Positions 9,064 to 17,287 are shown, counted from the stretch's first letter. The stretch is 64,000 nt of DNA from Herbidospora cretacea (GCF_001570605.1 NZ_BBXG01000008.1:172119-236118); one strand, 5' to 3'. The notes: generated by a model from the sequence alone, not told the origin. Program-made: numbers and translations.

Positions 9064-9125
9064 CCGCCGATCGTAGGCGCGCTCGTAGCATCGGCCGAAA
9101 GGCCGCCCGACGTCAGGAGAAGACC

Positions 9126-9494
9126 GTGCACCCCTCGATCCCCCACGACCGCCCCGAGCAGCTGCAGCAGATCCAGAGCGGGCTCATGCAGGGCGAGCAG
9201 ATCATCGCCGTCTACGACGCCGTCGGGGTCGGGACCGGGTTCCTCGGGCTGACCGACCGGCGCGTGATCGTGCAGGACAAGTCGTTCGTCGGGAAGAAGC
9301 TGGCGATCACCAGCATCCCCTACTCGAAGATCACCAGCGTCAGCGTGGTCAGCAACAAGTCGTTCGCCGGGTCGTTCTTCTCCTCCGGGGCCATCGCCAT
9401 CAACGTGGGCACGCACGTCTACGAGATGGACTTCCGGGGCGAGCAGAAGGCCCACCACGTGCACAGCGTCATCCTCCACTACATCAGCAGGTAG
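9126..9494 (+). CDS. bacterial PH-domain protein (YokE-like)
   Basis: A 122-residue protein starting at GTG 9126 with AGGAGA just upstream. The central part (FLGLTDRRVIVQDKSF, IPYSKITSVSVVSNK, INVGTHVYEMDFRG) is the beta-rich pattern of bacterial pleckstrin-homology-like proteins. They often occur in stress or membrane contexts, but no precise function is established. It precedes a larger protein that also contains beta-strand 'DRR/DRxA' motifs. Confidence 0.75.
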   Translation: MHPSIPHDRPEQLQQIQSGLMQGEQIIAVYDAVGVGTGFLGLTDRRVIVQDKSFVGKKLAITSIPYSKITSVSVVSNKSFAGSFFSSGAIAINVGTHVYEMDFRGEQKAHHVHSVILHYISR

Positions 9495-9581
9495 CCGAAT
9501 ATGGATTTGTACGTGTTCGGCGGCACCCGCTGACGAGATGATGCGGGGGTTCGGGAGCAGGGGCGTACAGAAGGAGCGGCC

Positions 9582-10488
9582 ATGGCCGTGGCGTGGGGGC
9601 CCGTCCGGGGCCGGGTCGTGTTCGACAGCAGCGTCCACCCGACGTCGAAGGAGCAGCAGTCCAGCGGCTTCTCCTGGACGGGCGCCCGGTCCCTCCTGCT
9701 GACCGACCGGCCCGCCGTGTACGTCCACGACACCGGCGGGTTCGGGAACGCGGCCGTCACCGCGCTCGACCCGGCGGCCGACGCCGACGTCTCGGTCACG
9801 CTGGCCGACCGGAGCACCCGCCTGGTCTCCGACGTCCGGCTGCCGGGCGGCCGGGCGCTCCAGCTCGCCTCGGGGCCGCTCGACCCGCCGGCGCTGCACG
9901 CCCTGACGGGGCTGGGCGGGCGGCTTCTGCCCGACGCGGCGGGGCTCGACTTCGTCAGCCCGTGCGCGGTGTCGGTCACGCCTCACTACGAGGAGGGCGG
10001 GGAGCCGGCCGAGCTGACCGCCTATGTCGTGCTGTCGGGCGGGCGGCTGCGGCTGCGGGACCGGGGGGCGGTCCCGGTGGAGTGGCCGGTCAACCGGATC
10101 GCGGTCACCGCCCACGGGCCGAGCGCCGTCGAGGTCCGGGGCGGCGCGCTCCTCGACGGGCGGTTCCTGAGCGGGGCGCTGCTGCACCTGGTGACGCCGC
10201 AGGTCCGCGACGCCTTCCTCAAGGTCTTCCGGTCGACGGCCGCGTCGGTTCCCGGCACGGTCGGCACGTCCGCGCCGGTGACGATCCGGGGGCTGGCCGG
10301 CGGGACGGCCGACTGCGTGCTCGGGGACGACACTCTGGAGTTCCAGGCGACCGACTCGCAGCGGGTCGTGGCCGCCTTCGACCTGGACGACCCGGAGCTG
10401 CGCGTGGCCGGGTCGGCCGAACGCTTCGTGATCTTCAACCCGGCGCACGGTCCGGTGGCGGTGGACGTGCGGGTCGTCGGCCTTCGGC
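9582..10488 (+). pseudogene. N-terminal part of a large uncharacterised protein; frame lost near 10,480
   Basis: From the ATG at 9582 (AAGGAG upstream) coding-type sequence runs for about 300 residues with beta-rich, PH-like segments (LLLTDRPAVYVHDTGGF, YVVLSGGRLRLRDRG). After VDVRVVG near 10,475-10,490 the frame turns into arginine/proline-rich noise, while high-quality coding sequence continues in the next frame (10,495-11,613). The two halves join naturally as one protein of about 675 residues. Either a single-base indel has broken the gene, the assembly has an error, or ribosomes shift frame here. No function is known. Confidence 0.6.
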
Positions 10489-10494
10489 CGCCGG

Positions 10495-11613
10495 TTGCGG
10501 GAGCACGCCAAGATCCGGGCCGCCGCCGAGCGCACCCTCGCCTCGGGGATCTTCCCCGCCGAGCTGTCCGACGGGCGGCCGGTCGCGCTGGCGTGCACGC
10601 CCGACGGCCTGCGGATCCGCGGGCCGGAGACGGGGGTGCGGATCGCCTACACCTCGATCAGGAGCATCGAGGGCTCCCCCGGGCGGCTGCGGCTGACCAG
10701 CGAGCGCAGCGACCTGACCGTGGCCGGGCCGCCGGAGCTGATCCAGGCGCTGCACGTCGAGCTGCGCACCCGCGGCCACCTCGACGCGGGACCCGGGCAG
10801 ATCCCCGACATGGTGCGGGCGGCGGTCGGGCTGGAGGAGGACTACCTCCTCTACACGATCTTCGGCCCGTTCTACGAGCTCCACGCCGCCCTGCTCGGGG
10901 AGGGGGCCGACCTGGGCCGTCCGGTGACGGAGCCGGACGCGGCGGTGTTCCAGGTCGGGCTGACCGAGGTGCAGCGCCACCTCGACCAGGTCGCCCACGT
11001 CCTGCCCGCCTTCATCCGCCAGCGTGACGCCCTGCTGGTGACCGGGCCGGAACCCGCCTGGCTCAAGTCCGACGAGACCGCGCTGCGGGCCGCGCTCGCC
11101 CCGGTGCAGCGCGCCGCCGCAGAGGTCGGTCAGCTGGCCGCCCAGGTGCAGCGGCTGATCGACCTCGACCCGGCGGAGCTGCCGAAGGTCAGCTACGGCG
11201 GGGCGGCGGTGTCGCTGGGGGCCGCCGCGCTGGTGAACCCGGTCTTCGCGGTGTCCGGCCTGTCGCAGGCCTACGCGGCGCGCAGCCAGGGCGACCAGCG
11301 CAGGAACCAGGCCACCGCCCAGTCGGCGCGGGGCTGGGCGACGGTCCTCGACCGCTGGAACGCCCTGGTCGGCACCGGGCTGCCGGTGCTGTCCTACGTG
11401 ATCACCGAGAACGTCTTCCCGCTGCGCTGGTCGGCCGCCCGCCGCCTGGCCGAGACCGCGGCCCTGCCGGGGGTGGCCCGCCGCCTGGCCGCCCTCGACG
11501 TGCTGCGCCGGTATCCCTCAGGCCCGGGGGTCCCGTTCCGGCGGGGCGAGATCGCCGACCACCTGCGCGCCGCCCGCGACCGGCTCCCTGCTCCCCGCTT
11601 CGCCGACTTCTGA
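10495..11613 (+). CDS. C-terminal part of the same uncharacterised protein (separate frame)
   Basis: This frame opens at a TTG (10495) with no credible ribosome-binding site, which argues that it is the continuation of the 9582 gene rather than an independent gene. It encodes 372 residues: a PH-like beta region (RIAYTSIRSIEGSPGRLRLTS), a helical region (VQRAAAEVGQLAAQVQRL) and one hydrophobic stretch (AAVSLGAAALVNPVFAVSGL) that may be membrane-inserted. It is followed after 16 bp by a small gene. The function is unknown. Confidence 0.6.
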   Translation: MREHAKIRAAAERTLASGIFPAELSDGRPVALACTPDGLRIRGPETGVRIAYTSIRSIEGSPGRLRLTSERSDLTVAGPPELIQALHVELRTRGHLDAGPGQIPDMVRAAVGLEEDYLLYTIFGPFYELHAALLGEGADLGRPVTEPDAAVFQVGLTEVQRHLDQVAHVLPAFIRQRDALLVTGPEPAWLKSDETALRAALAPVQRAAAEVGQLAAQVQRLIDLDPAELPKVSYGGAAVSLGAAALVNPVFAVSGLSQAYAARSQGDQRRNQATAQSARGWATVLDRWNALVGTGLPVLSYVITENVFPLRWSAARRLAETAALPGVARRLAALDVLRRYPSGPGVPFRRGEIADHLRAARDRLPAPRFADF

Positions 11614-11629
11614 TCTCCGGAGACCCACG

Positions 11630-11923
11630 ATGGCCCTCTTCAGCAGCCAGTTCGACCAGGCCCGGCGCTTCTCCGCCGCCTACGCGGGCGAGCCGGGCGA
11701 GACCCGCTTCTGGACCCCGGCCACCGTCGGCGTGGTGGCCGGGCTCGGCGCGGCGGCGCTGATCGCCGACGACCCCGACCAGACGGCGGCCTTCGGCGGC
11801 GGGGGCGACGCCCAGGACGACGGCCCCTGGTCGGCGCACTCCGACTGGTCGGACGCCTCGATCGGCGGCGACGGCGACTTCATGTACTTCTCCGACGGAG
11901 ACGTCAGCTTCACCGTCGGCTGA
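11630..11923 (+). CDS. small hypothetical protein
   Basis: A 97-residue protein with GGAG upstream of the ATG. The middle contains one short hydrophobic Gly/Ala segment (VGVVAGLGAAALIA), and the C-terminal half is strongly acidic and rich in Asp, Ser, Gly and Trp. It follows the two-frame gene closely and is probably in its operon. I do not recognise the family. It overlaps the converging decarboxylase-like gene by 14 bp. Confidence 0.55.
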   Translation: MALFSSQFDQARRFSAAYAGEPGETRFWTPATVGVVAGLGAAALIADDPDQTAAFGGGGDAQDDGPWSAHSDWSDASIGGDGDFMYFSDGDVSFTVG

Positions 11924-12404
11924 CAGGGCTGTAGTTCCTGCCGATCGGCGTGCCGGGGATCGGCCGGGCGATCAGCGCCACGGGGATGAAGAAGCAGATC
12001 TGGCCGATGGCGACGGTGAGCGTCCAGAGCGCCTTGTCGTCGTAGTGCGCCGACGCCCGCGCGAACAGCTCGTCGGGGACGCGCTCCCCCGACGGGTTCG
12101 GGGTCAGCACCGCCTCGACGAGTTCCAGCGCGATCCGTTCGGCGTCGGTGAAGAAGGGCGCGTCGCGCCACGACGCCACGGCGGTGATGCGGTCCTCGGT
12201 CTCCCCCGCCCCGCGGAGGTTCTCGGTCTGCCGGACGGTGTGATAGGTGCTGCCGACGAGCTGACCGGCCCGGAGATGGACCAGGTGGACGGTGGTGTCG
12301 GGGATCGCGCCGTTGTGGGCGGCCTTGGTCATGCCGACCGCGAGCGCTCCCATGCCGGGAAAATGGCTCATCGGGTCGGGCAGGCGTGACTGGAGTTCGG
12401 TCAT
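11910..12404 (-). CDS. carboxymuconolactone decarboxylase/AhpD-like protein lacking the CxxC pair
   Basis: A 164-residue protein with the AhpD-fold pattern TTVHLVHLRAGQLVGSTYHT, ENLRKAG-like ENLRGAG, and the C-terminal IGQICFFIPVALI. Active AhpD proteins have a Cys-x-x-Cys in the segment that here reads GSTYH, so both redox cysteines are absent. Linkage to an ECF41 sigma factor is the classic context for this family, usually as the sigma factor's target gene. A matching ECF41 promoter lies 10 bp upstream of the ATG, leaving a very short or absent 5' leader. The biochemical role is unknown. Confidence 0.75.
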   Translation of the reverse strand: MTELQSRLPDPMSHFPGMGALAVGMTKAAHNGAIPDTTVHLVHLRAGQLVGSTYHTVRQTENLRGAGETEDRITAVASWRDAPFFTDAERIALELVEAVLTPNPSGERVPDELFARASAHYDDKALWTLTVAIGQICFFIPVALIARPIPGTPIGRNYSPVSRR

Positions 12405-12413
12405 GGTCAGTCC

Positions 12414-12440
12414 GACGACGTGACGGGCCGGATTGTGAGG
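12414..12440 (-). promoter_or_regulatory. ECF41-type promoter for the decarboxylase-like gene
   Basis: On the minus strand CCTCACA (12440-12434) is followed by exactly 16 bases and then CGTC (12417-12414). The published ECF41 target consensus is TGTCACA-N16-CGTC; the TCACA core and the CGTC are exact. The ATG at 12404 is only nine bases beyond the -10 element, so the transcript would be nearly leaderless. Confidence 0.7.
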
Positions 12441-12467
12441 CCTCACATTCCGGGAGGCTGTCTCGTC
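12441..12467 (+). promoter_or_regulatory. ECF41-type autoregulatory promoter for the sigma factor gene
   Basis: CCTCACA (12441-12447), 16 bases, then CGTC (12464-12467), matching ECF41 consensus TGTCACA-N16-CGTC in the TCACA core and -10. Its -35 is the other half of the palindrome TGTGAGGCCTCACA (12434-12447) that also supplies the minus-strand promoter, so two polymerases cannot occupy both at once. The sigma gene starts 25 bases downstream. Confidence 0.7.
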
Positions 12468-12491
12468 GAAGAGGCGACGGAAGGGGGCATC

Positions 12492-13346
12492 GTGACAGCC
12501 GAACTGAGTGAACGCCGACATCTGATCAACCTGTCCTACCGGCTCCTCGGCTCCTTGGCGGACGCGGAGGACGTCGTCCAGGAGACCTTTGCGCGCTGGT
12601 ACGCGCTGACGCGCGACCAGCGGGACGCCATCGCCTCACCGGGCGCGTGGCTGACCACCGTGGCCAGCCGGATCTGCCTCGACCTGCTGGGATCGGCCCG
12701 GGTCCGGCGCGAGCGCTACGTGGGCGAGTGGATCCCGGAACCGGTGCCCGACTGGACCGACGACCCGGCCGACCGGGTCACCCTCGACGAGTCGGTCAGC
12801 ATGGCGTTCCTGGTCGTGCTCGAGTCGATGACCCCGGCCGAGCGGGTGGCGTTCGTCCTGCACGACGTCTTCTGCCACTCGTTCGCCGAAGTGGCCGAGA
12901 TCGTCGGGCGCACCCCCGCGGCCTGCCGCCAGCTGGCCTCCTCGGCCCGGCGGCGCGTGCTGGCGGCTCCGGCGGCGCCCACGGCCCGGCGGGCGGAGGT
13001 CGTCAGGGCGTTCCGGCAGGCGTGGGAGGCCAAGGACATCGAGGCCCTCATCGGCCTGCTCGACCCCGGCGTGACGGTGACCGCCGACGGGGGCGGCCTG
13101 GCCGACGCGGTGCTGCGCCCGCTGGAAGGGGTCGACCAGGTGGTCCGGTACGCCGTCGAGCTGGCCGGAGCCCTGTCCGGCCTGACGATCGTCGAGCGCA
13201 CCGTCAACGGGCAGCCGGGCCTGGTGGCGCGGCGCGACGGCGTGACGGTGACGGTGATGGCGTTCGACGTGGCCGGAGACCGGATCACGAACATCTGGGC
13301 GGTCCGCAACCCGGAGAAGCTCCGGGCCTGGACGATGGAGGGATAA
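12492..13346 (+). CDS. sigJ: RNA polymerase ECF41-family sigma factor (SigJ-like) with SnoaL-like C-terminal domain
   Basis: A 284-residue protein from the GTG at 12492 (AAGGGGG upstream). Residues about 1-160 are sigma regions 2 and 4 (DAEDVVQETFARWY; FAEVAEIVGRTPAACRQLASSARRRV). The linker carries WIPEP, the C-terminal NTF2/SnoaL-like domain carries DGGG, and the end has NPEKL: the three hallmark motifs of ECF41 factors, whose fused C-terminal domain both activates and restrains the sigma factor in place of an anti-sigma. It is divergent from a carboxymuconolactone-decarboxylase-like gene, and autoregulation is predicted from the shared promoter. The signal is unknown. Confidence 0.9.
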   Translation: MTAELSERRHLINLSYRLLGSLADAEDVVQETFARWYALTRDQRDAIASPGAWLTTVASRICLDLLGSARVRRERYVGEWIPEPVPDWTDDPADRVTLDESVSMAFLVVLESMTPAERVAFVLHDVFCHSFAEVAEIVGRTPAACRQLASSARRRVLAAPAAPTARRAEVVRAFRQAWEAKDIEALIGLLDPGVTVTADGGGLADAVLRPLEGVDQVVRYAVELAGALSGLTIVERTVNGQPGLVARRDGVTVTVMAFDVAGDRITNIWAVRNPEKLRAWTMEG

Positions 13347-13350
13347 GACG

Positions 13351-13695
13351 ATGGTGTCACGCGTTCTGGTCGTCCTGCGGACGGCGGTGCTCCTCATCGC
13401 GCCGGTGACGGCGGGACTGCTGCTGACCACGCCGAGCGGGCTCGCCCTGCACAGCGCGTCGGCGTACACGATGTTCACGGTGGCGGTGGTGCACATGGTC
13501 GTCGCGGCCGTGCTGTGGCGGCGCGGGGGCTCCTCCCAGCCGGTCCGGTGGGCCGCGCTGTTCCTCGGGCTGACGCTGGCGCAGGTGGCGCTGGGGATCG
13601 CGGGATGGAAGGTCGTCCATGTTCCGCTGGGCGTGCTGATGTTCGGCCTGAGCCTCGTTCAGCTCAGCCAGAACCGGAACACGGTGAATGCCTGA
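13351..13695 (+). CDS. small integral membrane protein
   Basis: A 114-residue protein with four predicted membrane segments (VLLIAPVTAGLLL, MFTVAVVHMVVAAVLW, WAALFLGLTLAQVALGI, VPLGVLMFGLSLVQL). Its His residues (HSAS, VVHM, VVHVPLG) are placed like heme ligands in COX15/CtaA half-proteins, though that is only a resemblance. It starts four bases after the ECF41 sigma stop, so it should be co-transcribed with it and may serve the same stress response. Confidence 0.65.
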   Translation: MVSRVLVVLRTAVLLIAPVTAGLLLTTPSGLALHSASAYTMFTVAVVHMVVAAVLWRRGGSSQPVRWAALFLGLTLAQVALGIAGWKVVHVPLGVLMFGLSLVQLSQNRNTVNA

Positions 13696-13697
13696 CA

Positions 13698-13727
13698 GCC
13701 CTTTTCTCCTCGTTTCCAAGAAAGGGC
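13698..13727 (+). terminator. hairpin after the sigma factor operon
   Basis: GCCCTTT (13698-13704) pairs with AAAGGGC (13721-13727) across a 16-base loop that can extend the stem partly. There is no T-run after it, so it is at best a weak terminator. Confidence 0.35.
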
Positions 13728-13749
13728 CGGTCAATATAGCCTCTTCTGC

Positions 13750-14310
13750 GTGAACACCACGACCGCGAAACCGCTCGCCGGCTTATTCGCGGTCGTGTTC
13801 GCGCTGCTCGCCATGGCGACGCTCTGGGCCGCCAGCGTCCCCTATTGGGACGGGCTGTCTCTCTTCAGTTTCGTGCTCTTCGGCTGGATTCCCCTCCTGC
13901 TCGTCTATCTCGTCTGGCTGACCCTCACCGCCCACCGCAGCCGGTCGCCCTTTCTCCTGGCCGCGCCGTTCGCGATCACCATCGGCGTCATGGTGGCGCT
14001 GGCGACCGACGTCTCCTTCCAGGCCCGGTTCGCGCTCTCCCACGCCGCCATGGACCGCCTCGTGACCACGATCGACCCCGAGGCGGACCACGCCTGCCAC
14101 GACGCCGGTCTCTACCGCCTCTGCCAGGAGCCCCTCTACGTCGACGGCGACGACACCCCCGACGGCGTCGCGTTCGCGATCGACAACGGGTCGGACGGCG
14201 TCCGCGGTTTCGCCCACTCGCCGGGCGGGGTTCCGCAGTCGTCCGGCGACGACGAGTACGACCATCTCACCGGCGACTGGTACCGCTGGAAGGGCTGGGA
14301 CGGCTGGTGA
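13750..14310 (+). CDS. membrane protein of unknown function
   Basis: A 186-residue protein from GTG 13750. There are three N-terminal hydrophobic helices (LFAVVFALLAMATLWAASV, LFSFVLFGWIPLLLVYLVWL, PFAITIGVMVALATDV), then a soluble C-terminal half with DHACHDAGLYRLCQE, where two cysteines could form a disulfide outside the membrane. It ends in a Trp-rich tail (WYRWKGWDGW). No family is recognised. It converges on the amidinotransferase gene with one base between. Confidence 0.65.
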   Translation: MNTTTAKPLAGLFAVVFALLAMATLWAASVPYWDGLSLFSFVLFGWIPLLLVYLVWLTLTAHRSRSPFLLAAPFAITIGVMVALATDVSFQARFALSHAAMDRLVTTIDPEADHACHDAGLYRLCQEPLYVDGDDTPDGVAFAIDNGSDGVRGFAHSPGGVPQSSGDDEYDHLTGDWYRWKGWDGW

Positions 14311-14311
14311 C

Positions 14312-15349
14312 TCACCGGTAGGTGGCGAGTTCGCCCGTCCGCCGGACGTCCAGCGTCACGCAGTGGATGCCGCCGCCCAGGCTCCGGGCGTGGGTGAGCT
14401 GCGTCGGGATCACCTCGACCTTGTGCCGCTCCAGCTCCTTGATCAGCCCCGTCTGCCGCCGGTCCACCAGGGCCTTCCCGGGGGCGACGACCAGGAAGTT
14501 CATGCCGATCCACACCGACGACTTCGGGTGGTCGCCGATGTAGCCGGTGTCGACCAGCTCGGGGCAGACGACCGTGTCCCAGCCGCGCAGGAAGTCGGGC
14601 ATGTTGCGGTCGTTGACGCGGGCGGGATTGATCAGCATGAGGCCGGGGCGCAGCGGGACGATGGTCGAGTCGATGTGGGTGGACGGATAGAGGCCCTCGC
14701 AGGGGTGGACGGTGTACTGGTCGCCCAGGGCGGCCTGGAGCCACTGCGCGCCGAGCAGGTTGCCGCTGTCGGAGACCTGGTAGAGCAGGTCGGTGCCGAA
14801 CCGCAGGATGTTCGCGGCGTCGAAGGCGGGTTCGAGGTTGCGCAGGCGCTGGCCCTCGGGGGCCTTGGGTTCGTACATGTCGTCGGTCAGGCGCGGCTTG
14901 GGGGCCGACAGCCAGCGCGAGCCGCTCTCCAGGTACTCCAGGAACAGCTCCTTGTACGCGAACCCTTCCAGGAACCGGGAGCGGAGCACCATGGGCGACT
15001 CGATGAGGGTGTTGCCGACCGTGAGGAAGCCGTCGCGGGGGCAGTAGTCGTAGAAGCCGTCGGTGCTCCAGTCGGGGGTGGACGTGATCGCCTGGTGGTC
15101 GCGGCCGCCGGGGCGGCGGACGGTCACGCCGAGACTCTTCAGCAGGTCGGCCAGTTCGTCGAGTTCGGCCTCGGTCTGCTCGGCCACGTCCTCGGGGTAG
15201 GGGCCGGAGGGGATGTGGTCCGGTTCGACGTCGGCGTACTCGACGGCGTGCAGGCTCCGGTCGGCCAGGGGCACGCGGGCGCCGGCCATGGTGCCGACGA
15301 CGATCTCCTCCAGCGGGTCCCATTCGTTGTGCACGTCGACCAGGCTCAT
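14312..15349 (-). CDS. amidinotransferase (arginine:glycine/inosamine type)
   Basis: A 345-residue enzyme that would move the amidino group of arginine to an amine, giving a guanidine and ornithine. The catalytic triad of this family is visible: Asp in FDAAN (about 177), His225 in STHIDST and Cys330 in GGGIHC near the C-terminus. Length and order match glycine amidinotransferase, StrB1 and cyanobacterial CyrA-like enzymes. The start has GGAGAA upstream. Such genes in actinomycetes are almost always in secondary metabolism. It borders the carrier-protein cluster, separated only by a NarL-type regulator and the acyl-CoA dehydrogenase operon, so it probably installs a guanidine on that product (inference). 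Confidence 0.85.
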   Translation of the reverse strand: MSLVDVHNEWDPLEEIVVGTMAGARVPLADRSLHAVEYADVEPDHIPSGPYPEDVAEQTEAELDELADLLKSLGVTVRRPGGRDHQAITSTPDWSTDGFYDYCPRDGFLTVGNTLIESPMVLRSRFLEGFAYKELFLEYLESGSRWLSAPKPRLTDDMYEPKAPEGQRLRNLEPAFDAANILRFGTDLLYQVSDSGNLLGAQWLQAALGDQYTVHPCEGLYPSTHIDSTIVPLRPGLMLINPARVNDRNMPDFLRGWDTVVCPELVDTGYIGDHPKSSVWIGMNFLVVAPGKALVDRRQTGLIKELERHKVEVIPTQLTHARSLGGGIHCVTLDVRRTGELATYR

Positions 15350-15666
15350 GAGGTTCTCCGTTTCGTCCGGGCGCCGAGGGCGCCATGTCGGTCGGGAATC
15401 AATGACTGATTGGGACGGCCTTTTCGGTGATCCCGTTTACCCCGGTAGGGAAGGGGCAACTGCCACCAGGTTCTCAGTCGGGATAAAGGGGGCACTTTCG
15501 ATGGTGATCAGGGGATCCACACGGCCAGGTCCACCACCGCACTTCCGCTGATCTGCAGTTCTTCTTTCAACGCTGACCGGAACGCTGTTTTGGTGCGCAA
15601 ATTAAACAGAGAGACCGGCGGTTATTCCGGGCGAGGCTCCCAGCTACCTCATCGAGGCGTCACACC
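15350..15666. promoter_or_regulatory. intergenic control region between amidinotransferase and NarL-type regulator
   Basis: 317 bp between divergent genes with no convincing gene. A 49-codon ATG frame at 15402 has poor third-position GC and no RBS. The stretch near 15597-15612 (GCGCAAATTAAAC) is unusually AT-rich for this genome and suits a promoter for the rightward regulator. Leftward promoter elements must also lie here. No clear palindromic operator was found. Confidence 0.4.
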
Positions 15667-16326
15667 ATGACCATTCGCACTCTGATCTGCGACGAACTGC
15701 CAGTGATCCGAGACGGCATGCGCACGCTGCTCGACGCCGTACCGGACATCGACGTGATCGACACCACGGACAACGGCATGGAGGCCATCGTCCTGGTGCG
15801 CACGGAGCGACCTGACGTCGTCATCACCGATCTGAACTTACGGACCATCTCCGGACTGGAGATGATCCGCCGGCTCGGCAAAGAGGACGCGCCCCCCAAC
15901 ATCGTGGTGTTCACCGGTTCGGACGCCGACAAGACCGTCAGCGACGTGCTGCACGCGGGGGCGTGCTGCCTGCTGTGCAAGGACGCGAGCCCGCAGGAGC
16001 TGGTCGCCGCGATCAGGGCGGCGGCCGAGGGCCGGACGGTGCTCGCGCCGGACATCGCGCAGCGCCTGGTCACCTGGTTCCGCGAACAGCCTGACACTGC
16101 TCCACCCGAGCCCTGCCCGGAGGTGACCGAGCTGACCCCCCGGGAGCGCGAGGTGACCCAGATGGTGGCCCGGGGGATGTCGACCGAGGAGGTCGCCCGC
16201 GCGCTGACGATCGGGGTGGCCACGGTCCGCACCCACCTCTACCGGGTGCGGACGAAGCTCGGGGTGCGCGACCGCGCCGAGCTCGTCTCACTGGCTTACC
16301 GATGCGGGCTCATCGCGCCGGCCTGA
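15667..16326 (+). CDS. NarL/FixJ-family response regulator, orphan
   Basis: A 219-residue protein: a receiver domain (about 1-120) with the phosphoacceptor Asp55 in VVITDLNL and Lys near 104 in LLCKDAS, then a LuxR-type HTH (LTPREREVTQMVARGMSTEEVARALTI and VRTHLYRVRTKLGV split over 155-205). No histidine kinase is adjacent, so it is an orphan that may respond to another kinase or act unphosphorylated. Its 3' end overlaps the converging acyl-CoA dehydrogenase-like gene by 39 bp. It sits between the amidinotransferase and the biosynthetic operon, making it the best candidate for a cluster-specific regulator. Confidence 0.85.
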   Translation: MTIRTLICDELPVIRDGMRTLLDAVPDIDVIDTTDNGMEAIVLVRTERPDVVITDLNLRTISGLEMIRRLGKEDAPPNIVVFTGSDADKTVSDVLHAGACCLLCKDASPQELVAAIRAAAEGRTVLAPDIAQRLVTWFREQPDTAPPEPCPEVTELTPREREVTQMVARGMSTEEVARALTIGVATVRTHLYRVRTKLGVRDRAELVSLAYRCGLIAPA

Positions 16327-17286
16327 CCGCCGGGCCCGGTCGAGCCGGGCGGCGCCGGCCAGCCGCCACAGGGCGGCGGGCTCGCCCCACCGGCCGGCCT
16401 CGGCCGCGGCCAGCCTGAAGTGGCGGTGCAGGCCGAGTTCCGGGGTCATCGCGCGCACCCCGCAGGCCTGCATGCAGGTCCGCACCACGTCGCGGGCGGT
16501 CTCGGCGGCCGTCGCGAGCGCCACGATCGGCGCGGTGCCCGCCTTGTCGTGGCCGTGGTCGGCCAGCCAGGATCCCCGGTACACCGCCGCCCTGGTCGCG
16601 CGGACCGCCACCATGGCGCGGGCCAGCGGGAAGGCGACGGCCGGGAGGTCACGCAGCCGCGTGCCGGACTGCCGCCGGACGCCGGTGTGCCGGACCGCGA
16701 TCTCGAGCGCGCCGTCGGCGATGCCGAGCAGGTAGGCGGCCTGGCGGAGCCGGGCGCGGGACAGCGCGTCGTCCAGCCGCGCGACGAAGGTGGCCGGGGC
16801 GTCCTCGAACCGGACGACCTGCGGCCCGCCGCCGCCCTCGGACGCCTCGGCGAGCACCGGCTCGCCGTCCATCCGGGTGGCGACCAGATACGGCCCGGGG
16901 CCGTCGGCGACGACGGCGCCGGTCAGGGCCCAGCCGCCCGCGCGCGGGGTCGCGGTGACCCCGGCGCCCACGGGCAGCGCCTCGAACCCGGCCAGGGACA
17001 TCCCCGGAGGGCGGCCCACGTCGGCGGCCAGCGCGTCGGCCCGGTAAGGGTTCCCGCAGGCCGCGCGGCCGAGCTCCTCGCTGACGACCACCCCGGCGGT
17101 CAGGCCGAGGTCGAGGCCGCCGGCGGGGACGGGCCGTTCGTAGTCGGCCACGCCCAGGTCGTCGAGCACCGCGGCGGCGTCGGCCACCGGCGGTCCGTGC
17201 ACCTCGGCCTGGAGGGGCACATGGGCGAGGGCCGCGCGCAGCGCCCGGCGCAACTGGACGATCATCGGGTCGGGGGTGAGGTCCAC
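16288..17286 (-). CDS. acyl-CoA dehydrogenase-like protein, short/divergent
   Basis: A 332-residue protein from GTG 17286. The C-terminal half (RLRQAAYLLGIADGALEIAVRHTGVR, then VRTCMQACGVRAMTPELGLHRHFR) matches the FAD-binding helical domain of acyl-CoA dehydrogenases; the N-terminal and middle domains are reduced. The usual catalytic Glu is not obvious, so it may be a non-catalytic partner of the adjacent full-length dehydrogenase, as in heteromeric FadE pairs. It starts one base after the stop of that gene, at the end of the leftward lysX-lysK-NRPS operon. A role in desaturating or oxidising a carrier-bound acyl unit is inferred from position. Confidence 0.75.
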   Translation of the reverse strand: MDLTPDPMIVQLRRALRAALAHVPLQAEVHGPPVADAAAVLDDLGVADYERPVPAGGLDLGLTAGVVVSEELGRAACGNPYRADALAADVGRPPGMSLAGFEALPVGAGVTATPRAGGWALTGAVVADGPGPYLVATRMDGEPVLAEASEGGGGPQVVRFEDAPATFVARLDDALSRARLRQAAYLLGIADGALEIAVRHTGVRRQSGTRLRDLPAVAFPLARAMVAVRATRAAVYRGSWLADHGHDKAGTAPIVALATAAETARDVVRTCMQACGVRAMTPELGLHRHFRLAAAEAGRWGEPAALWRLAGAARLDRARRSGRRDEPASVSQ

Positions 17287-17287
17287 G

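Noticed and set aside
9582-11027. Treating the whole 481-codon frame from 9582 as one protein
   Set aside because: After about 10,490 the frame is Arg/Pro-rich noise while the +1 frame carries good coding sequence.
15402-15551. 49-codon ATG frame considered as a precursor peptide or small protein
   Set aside because: Third codon positions are not GC-biased, there is no RBS, and no cleavage or core motif is seen.
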